From assembly GCA_949825025.1 (NCBI GenBank), contig OX463782.1, positions 1,995,501-2,059,500 of the forward strand: DNA of 64,000 nucleotides. Reading direction: 5' to 3'. Shown in pieces: positions 57,581 through 64,000 of the stretch. Below the pieces are notes generated by a model. That model did no database searches, had not been told where the DNA came from, and was given only the letters and a program-made list of their open reading frames with translations. The stretch comes from Siphlonurus alternatus (lineage: Eukaryota > Arthropoda > Insecta > Ephemeroptera > Siphlonuridae). The position numbers and the translations under genes were made by a program. Position 1 is the stretch's first letter; every line of letters starts with the position of its first letter.

Positions 57581-57627
57581 ATATCAGATCTGAATATATA
57601 ATAGTTATAATAATAATTATACATATA

Positions 57628-57765
57628 TGACACCTGTATTACACAATGCAATTTTTCCATGCAATTTTTCCTTATCAGAAAGTGTAATCTTCATAAAAAC
57701 AAATGGAGCTTTCTTGTAAGAAAAAATGTTATGTAATAATTAAAAAAATTATATCGTGTAAATAT
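57628..57765. mobile_element. foldback element, family N copy 2 (decayed)
   Basis: GTATTACACAATGCAATTTTTC at the left and AAAAAATTATATCGTGTAA at the right are imperfectly inverted around ACAAATGGAGCTTTC, as in copy 1. Confidence 0.6.
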
Positions 57766-57854
57766 CAATTTATTTCAACAATTTATTTTTCAACTTTCAG
57801 TAATGATCAATATCATATTATATTATATTAAAAGCACTAAATCTCTGATTTGAA

Positions 57855-60065
57855 ATGCATGGTCAAGAATCTTTGAGGGGCCCGGAGGGCCCTCCGCGGG
57901 GCCCGCAGGGCCCCGCCGCGCCCGCAGGGCGCGTCCCGGGTGGGACCCGAAGGGCCCCACCCGTCATTTTCAAAATCCAAAAATTCCCAAAAATTCCCGG
58001 GGGGTATTTCCAAAATTCCCGAAATTTCAAAAATTTCCGAAAAATGACGTTTTGACCCCAAAAACGGCTTTAGGTAACATGCGCTACCCCTACTTTTTGC
58101 CTTCAAAGATGGCGTCCGGTGCACCGTTCGCCCGCCATAAGCGATAATGTTAATTTTTTTAAAAAACCACCGGTAAGCGGTTTTGAGAGTTAGAGCTTAG
58201 GTCCCAATGGGCGAAATGTAGCCCGGGACGTAAACTTTTATATGGGAGGTGTTATTTTTTAATTTTTGCCCCAAAAATTTTTAATGGCCGTTTTAGTGTT
58301 TTTTTCAAAAAAAATCACCGTTTTTGCGGTTTTTGCCGAAAAAGTCATTTAAAGTTGGAAACTCAAACTTTTTTCAGTCGAATCGTTTAGAAGACTGTGT
58401 CGGGCATCTTTTAGCTTCATGTGAGCTCCCTCCTATCTGTTTTGGTTCCGTGGCTGCGGGCCCCGGAAGTTTGGGACCTCGAAAAAAAGGTGTTTTACGG
58501 CCCTTGCCTTAAATCATTAGATTGAAGAGCTATGGCGAAGGTTTCCACGGCAAAAGTGTGTCCCGACAGACGACGCAGCTTCGCCAAATACAAACATGGC
58601 ACCTCCGAAGCATACTTACCGTGCTATGGCCAGATCTGTACAGTATGACACCCGAAACCCCTAGGGGTGCAATTTTTATTTTTGGACCCCATAAAAGGTG
58701 CCCCGAAGGGGCCCCCGGTTTTTGTATTGGGACTCATCAGGATTCAAATTTAACGGGCTATCTGACCAATATCAATTTGGGCCCCTGGAGCCCCTTGGGC
58801 TCCCTCCAGAGGGGTAGTTTTCAAAAGCTTTTTTGCAAGCTTTAATCTGGTGAACCCCCCCAACAGTTTCGGCAATTTTTCGGTTAGGAACGAGTTTAAG
58901 ACCTTTTCTGAAAGATTTTGGCAAGTCCTAACTTTTCTTCGGCTCGATTTTTCGATTTTCAAAAAAGTCAAAAAATCGCATGGGAACATAGGGTTTACGC
59001 ATGCTAAAAATTGACCACTTTCCCCCTCGAATAACTTTTGAGCACACCTGAAATCGAAAATTCCGCGCAGTATGAAAGTTGCCCACACTCTTTTTCTTTC
59101 AGAAACTTTGTTCAAATTGATGCCAACTATGAGGGTTAGCCCAGGCGAGCAGGGAATGCAAAAAAACCTCCTCCCATAAGGATAACATAAGAAACGCATC
59201 CTTTTCCTTAATAACTTTTTTTTACGCTATTGACATGGTGTTTTTTCGTCGAATCCTATTAAAACTAAGCGTCTCACGTCTAAAAATATGCGTTTCAAGA
59301 ATGTGGGTCCCACGGGGCCCGCAGGGCTCCTCCTCGAAAGTACGCGTTTTGGATCCAATATGGCGGCCGCGCGCAACGTCTCACAACTTTGTTGTGACAC
59401 TTTATGGACTCTACACCATGTGCCCTTCAATTTGATACCCAACTCGATCCCCTGCGACCACCGGAAGTGCGTTTTTTTGAAAACGAAAGCCTGGTCTCAA
59501 ATCCCCATAAGAATAACATGGGGCCATTTGATTAGCATTGCAGGCGGATCTGCCGGCCAAAATACCCATTTTTTACGGGTTGCGCCAAACTCGGGGAAGG
59601 AATTTTTTTTCGAGCAAACTCTCGACGGGAGGTTGTAGGGGACCCAAAACAATGCCCAAAAACCAAATTTGGGAATTTTCCGGCACATAGGGGGCCCACG
59701 CGGCCCGATCGAAGATACGAATTTTTCGATATCCAAAATCCCGATTTCGGGAAAGTGTTTGTCCCGAAAAATTATTTGTCCAACTTTTCTAGACCAGTTT
59801 TTTGAGCCGGACAAGATGCAGTCTTCAGATTTAAGCTGCGACCCATAGTTCTTGAGATTTTTGGACTTTTATGTTTTTGACAGAAATTTCAGAAGGGGTA
59901 CCCCTTCTCTCACCGCTTATACATGGGGAAGATAGGGGGAAAAATCGAAATTGAGTTTTCGATGGTTTCTGACTATATCGACCACGCTGATCACGAATCT
60001 GGCCTCGGATTTTACCTATCTCGAAAAACAAGATGGCGGCGGGCGAAATACCTATTTTTCGTATA
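57855..60065. other. 2.2-kb GC-rich island of unknown nature
   Basis: Composition changes abruptly from AT-rich to GC-rich. The left part is a GGGCCC/GGGCCCGCAGGGCC-rich block (57880-57965), followed by many CCCCAAAA / AAAATTCCC stretches. No ORF exceeds about 150 codons and none is recognisable. The stretch contains three ATGGCGGC-type motifs (58107, 59360, 60031). It could be a foreign insert, a large non-autonomous element or a structured repeat. The edges have only a weak inverted likeness (GAAATGCATG / CATGCATGATTTC). Confidence 0.5.
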
Positions 60066-60230
60066 TGCACTATATTATGCTGGAATTTCATGCATGATTT
60101 CAATCTACAGGTGTTATTAATGGGTAATTAAAATAATAAATTGACTTTCTATATGTAAAAACATTCCTGTAGTTTGAAAATAACCACTATTTAACGCTCA
60201 GATCAATATTTTATTTTATATTCAATTTTA

Positions 60231-60412
60231 AGCGAGGCGAGGAACGAGCCGAGCTGCGTATGAGTTGGCAATGATATTCATTGCCCGCACACATCTATCC
60301 AAGAATTTTAAGCGAGGCGAGGAACGAGCCGAGCTGTATTTGAGCAGGCCGACACTATCTAATTCCATTGTATGGTTAGGCGAGGTCTCCGAAGGAGCCG
60401 AGCTGCGTATGA
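60231..60412. repeat. three copies of GCGAGGCGAGGAACGAGCCGAG
   Basis: GCGAGGCGAGGAACGAGCC with GAGCTGCGTATGAG occurs at 60231-60264 and 60311-60344. A variant, GGCGAGGTCTCCGAAGGAGCC with GAGCTGCGTATGA, is at 60377-60411. Spacing is 80 and about 65 bp. Confidence 0.85.
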
Positions 60413-60960
60413 ATGGCGGACCCGTGACGAACGCATGTTTTTTATTCTTTTTATTCTTACGCGTTGCGAGCCATATAAAACTTCCCTCTACAGTCCAGTT
60501 TCATGTAAAATTATGCCAGAAACTCGAATTTAGTACTGTCGGGAACCGGAAATGAACGAGGAAGGCGGGAAATTCAAAAAAATAAAGCGGGCGGCAATAT
60601 TTAAAGCTGCTGGCGATCATTATTGGGTGGGAAACAAGTTCCATGCATTTTATATCGCGCGTATGTACCTCGGTTTGAACGGATTCCCGCCAATAATCGA
60701 GCGGCCCCGTAATACGCATGACATTACAGCTTGTGCATCTTTGTTGCCATGGTGACGGGTAAACAAGCATTGTTGGGAACGGCGAGAAAACGTGATTTCA
60801 AAATTTCTGAGAATGCCGTTGACGTTCTCAACAGTCATTCGTTCTCTGACCGCCGACTAGCGAGGTTGACTCAGATTCCAAGACTTGCAAGGTAAAATGT
60901 GAATGGCCACTGATTTTATTTTAAATCACTGATTGCTACCAGGTTCCTTCTGATAAGCCC
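60413..60960. other. moderate-GC sequence, no supported gene
   Basis: Plus-strand frames of 96 and 67 codons (60265-60555, 60552-60755) overlap by four bases but match nothing I recognise and show no promoter, splice or codon-bias support. Confidence 0.35.
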
Positions 60961-60964
60961 CAGC

Positions 60965-61055
60965 CCTTCCGCTTTTCGGTTTCCCGGTTTCATCCGATTA
61001 AAAAAGTCCCCCTTCCGAATTCCGCTTTCCCGGTTTCATCCGATTAAGAAGTCCC
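60965..61055. repeat. two-copy direct repeat around CCCGGTTTCATCCGATTAA
   Basis: The CCGCTTT..CCCGGTTTCATCC unit is present twice, about 49 bp apart, each followed by GATTAA(A/G)AAGTCCC. Confidence 0.85.
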
Positions 61056-61749
61056 ACTTTCTACGTTTTGCTTTGCTGTTGATGACGACTTTGTAACGAA
61101 TCGTGACAAAAGAAAGTGGACCTACTCGACTCAGAGGTACTGTATCTTCGCTTTATTTATTATTTTTTTTTTTACTATTTCTATTTATTTTTTATTTATC
61201 TACATTTATTGATGCCAATTTTTTCCCCACATGATTATTTTCATTTCCATGACCTTTTTTAAAATCCCTGCAATTTCTTCGAACCCGATGAAACTTTTTT
61301 TGGAAAATGATGACTGGCATTGCAAATGATCACTGCACACTGATTTGGGGCCTTTTCGTAAAGGCCCCCCCGCCCTAGTAGTTTTATTAATAATAATGAC
61401 TCTTATTTAATTTGCAATAAGTTACGTTTGAAAAATATAGTTTAGACACATACGTTACATAACTTTGCAATTTATTATTGGAATAATAATTTTATTTCTC
61501 TTGCTCTATCCACCATCTGTGATAAATTACAATACACATTTCATATTATTAATTTTTCTTCCGGTTAAAGTACCGATATAAACTAACAGATTATTATATA
61601 AATGTAGCTACGGTTTGACTCACTACGTAGTTCAAATGACTTTATAACTGAGTTTTATACAGACAGATGTAAGAAGTTAGTGGTAAGAAAAAGTTTTTAA
61701 CTTCAACTTTTTATCCTCACAGATGCTTTAACTTATGTAAGTTTTTTTG
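61056..61749. other. no gene recognised
   Basis: Pyrimidine-rich then AT-rich sequence without structure that I can name. Confidence 0.5.
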
Positions 61750-62480
61750 CACGTAAGGTCGATTTTCTTATTTAATATTATTGTAAATTGGAAGAAAAGA
61801 CAAAATATTCTGTTGATGCAAGAAAAGTATCTTGTCACGATTTTGTGACGTATGATCCATTTTCCAATGTCATAACATTGCAAAATTACAAATGGTGACT
61901 TCAAAATAAGATTCACTGGTAATAAAGGTCATTTTTCTATGTCTTTTCAATGCAAAAACGAATCTTAAGGGTGCATGAATGTTAAAATAGTTATTTATTG
62001 TTTCCTGGTCAAATGGTCAATTTTCATATGCAATGTTACTGTAAAATGGAATCTATCATCAGAAATTTCTCGATGCATTAAATTTATAGTATTTCCTGGT
62101 TATAAAGTTTATTTTCCTACTCCATACCACTGCAAGATCACACTTATGAGCGGGAATCTTCAGTGAATAAATTAAAAAAAAAAAAAAATCAAACCAGTGT
62201 TTCCTGGTAACCTGGTTATAACTTAAGGTCTATTTTCCTATGCCATATCCCTGTAAGATGAATTTTATGAGTGTGAATCTCTCGATGCATAAAGTTTAAA
62301 ACACTCAAAACAGTGTTTCCTGTTTATAAGGTCTAATTTCCTATGTCACATCACAGTAAGAACGAATTTATCTTTGTAACTCTCTCGGTACATCGAGTTT
62401 TAAACGATCAAAGAATTTGTTTGTAAGGTTGAATTTTGTATTCCATATCACTGCAAAATGGGACTTATGAGCTAGAATCT
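61750..62480. repeat. diverged tandem repeat, ~90-120-bp unit, about six or seven copies
   Basis: The core TTTCCTGGTTATAAGGTC plus ATTTTCCTATGCCATATCAC recurs. Its GGTC-like point falls at 61927, 62015, 62106, 62227, 62329 and 62427, with an earlier poor match at 61757. A second conserved part is GAATCTCTCGATGCAT. Copies differ strongly, so the array is old. Confidence 0.75.
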
Positions 62481-64000
62481 GTGGGAGGCACGCGGTCACG
62501 CCGATCCTCAGCCTTGGATTTGTGTGACTCACTCACCTTTCTATCTGCACTGCATCACACGCTAACTTTAACACCAGCTGCTGGTACACTGAATTTAGTT
62601 GATGTTCCCACATAAGGTACATATAGAAGTTCAAGGTTTTTATCTTTGTTTTTAATTTTGAAACTTTGGTATTTGAAAAAAGTAGTTGTGTGCATGGTAT
62701 AATAAAATATGAAGTCAAAAACGTAATAATTCTGGGGATTTCGGTGTTTATATTAAATTAATTGGATTATGTTACAAATTATGCATGATTAACACACTTT
62801 TAAATATTAAATACTAAATTTGAATTCAGTACTTTTATTTTCACCTTATAGTAACGAATTTTCAGGATTCAGTACATTAATTAAATGGCTCAAATGAACC
62901 TTATTTTAAGTACTTTTCGCACTTTTCAGTACAAATTTTATACTGAATTAAACGGAGTCAATTTAAGTACAAAAATTGTTATTAGATTAAATATCTAAAA
63001 GTTTAGTGTTATTTGTATGTTTTAATGCAATACGTAATTATTAATTTCTTTAGCAAGTTGAAATTTTGACTAATTTTGATTTTTATTAATTATTCCCTTA
63101 AAATGTGCCATGGGTTTAAAGGAAGTTGATAGCAAACATCTATACCCTATAACTTTATCGTTTTAACACGTCAAATTAAGGTGCAAAGTTATTGGGAAAA
63201 AAAATGGATTTGAACACAAGCTTGTTTCATTCTTTGTGATGAAGACGGTACGAATATTACAACACTCATATGAATCATAACCTCCTCTACAGGTATGATA
63301 ATAATTCAATTTTTGTTTAATATCTTAATCTTCACTTTCTACTAGCACCATATTGGTTCAGCACCAGTTAATTCCAAGAGTGTTTTAAATCATATATGAA
63401 GGTTCATAGACCTTTATAATTATCAAATTTATATCCGCTATAAAATTGAAGTGTCGTAAAAAATGTTTATGCTCTTGAAAAACAAATACACGAACAGGTG
63501 TTTCAACTTTACCTAATTATTAGTCTATTTAAATGGAATGAATAAACTTGATTCAAAATTTTGATCATATAATGATGATGGTTTCTGAATTCAAAACTAA
63601 TTGCTAAATTGCTAATCAAATAATAAAAAAATGAGTTTATTTACTTGATATAAAGTTTTTAAAGATAAATATGAACTCTCAATAACCAAATAATAACTTT
63701 TTAATTCTTTTACACTCTGTTCGTTATTATTAGATTTGCAAAAGAAGTTTAATTTTTTTTTACGTTGGAGGAAGGAAAAGACAATTTTCTTAGTTTCGAT
63801 TAAAGTGAAGCCAATTATTCTACACCGAAATTTGATAAGCTTCTGAAAAGCAGGAAACAAGAATTTAACTTGGAAACCGTATAAGTCTTTTTTATTTCAG
63901 AACTACTGTTTTGTTTTTTTTATATATAACTTGATGGAAGTCTGAAAATATTAAAATAAATGTTTGAAAATTTGTAATTTTTATTTGAATGTTGAAACAT
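62481..64000. other. no gene recognised, AT-rich
   Basis: A GC-richer patch at 62490-62580 has a strong minus-strand donor look-alike (AAAG|GTGAGTGAGTC at about 62532), but the frame before it does not fit exon 1 without a stop. The remainder is AT-rich. Confidence 0.45.

Noticed and set aside
57837..60103. Frames of 90-149 codons in the GC-rich island
   Set aside because: They occur on both strands with no shared frame, no recognisable motifs and strongly biased low-complexity composition; they fit chance opening in GC-rich DNA.
60265..60755. Two overlapping plus-strand frames as a small operon-like gene pair
   Set aside because: The window is eukaryotic, no motif is recognised and nothing supports expression.
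62532..62718. Minus-strand frame ending in a strong donor as the signal-peptide exon
   Set aside because: The phase that would join to exon 1 contains a stop; the open phase does not match the lectin start.

Overview
This is a eukaryotic, AT-rich genomic window from an animal, most likely an arthropod. It is dominated by one very large multi-exon gene on the minus strand. I could chain 49 consecutive coding exons by eye (46252 down to 1087). Every intron is GT-AG and every phase fits, giving about 3,000 in-frame codons with no break. The domain order is C-type lectin, LDLa, 3 CUB, 4 CCP/sushi, EGF, F5/8C (discoidin), EGF, 4 CCP, F5/8C, 2 HYR, CCP, an unassigned cysteine module, 3 GCC2/GCC3 repeats, 14 EGF, laminin-G/pentraxin-like, HYR, CCP, and the unassigned module again. 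From memory this matches the architecture of arthropod uninflatable (uif), a giant apical single-pass membrane protein of epithelia and trachea. The gene is open at both ends: no membrane segment or stop is reached at the left edge, and no secure signal-peptide exon is seen on the right. One candidate start exon lies at 48178-48250.

Layout. Positions 1-1086 hold a 92-bp-period minisatellite and AT-rich intron. From 1087 to 33454, small exons (85-424 bp) are separated by introns of about 90-1,200 bp. Positions 33455-37693 and 37885-46170 are two long introns. Positions 46253-64000 are the upstream intron or 5' flank and hold no secure gene. No complete gene is visible on the plus strand, and I saw no tRNA, rRNA or transposase gene.

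The introns and flank are packed with short foldback elements that look like non-autonomous MITEs. At least a dozen families recur, each with inverted ends and no coding capacity, and several carry the palindrome TGACGTCA. There are also long GA, TTGA, AT and TAAAA arrays and minisatellites of 51, 64, 70 and 92 bp. Two tandem arrays touch splice sites: the exon 10 acceptor is itself copied five times, and the TTGA array starts a few bases after the exon 23 donor. Between about 57.85 and 60.07 kb lies an unidentified GC-rich island with no long ORF, followed by a thrice-repeated GC motif and a diverged tandem repeat of about 100 bp.

The species cannot be settled. A uif-like gene and the intron style suggest an insect or other arthropod. 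I found no clear new biological system. The best leads are the duplicated HYR-CCP-unassigned-module cassette, the copied splice acceptor, the long near-perfect hairpins and the GC island.
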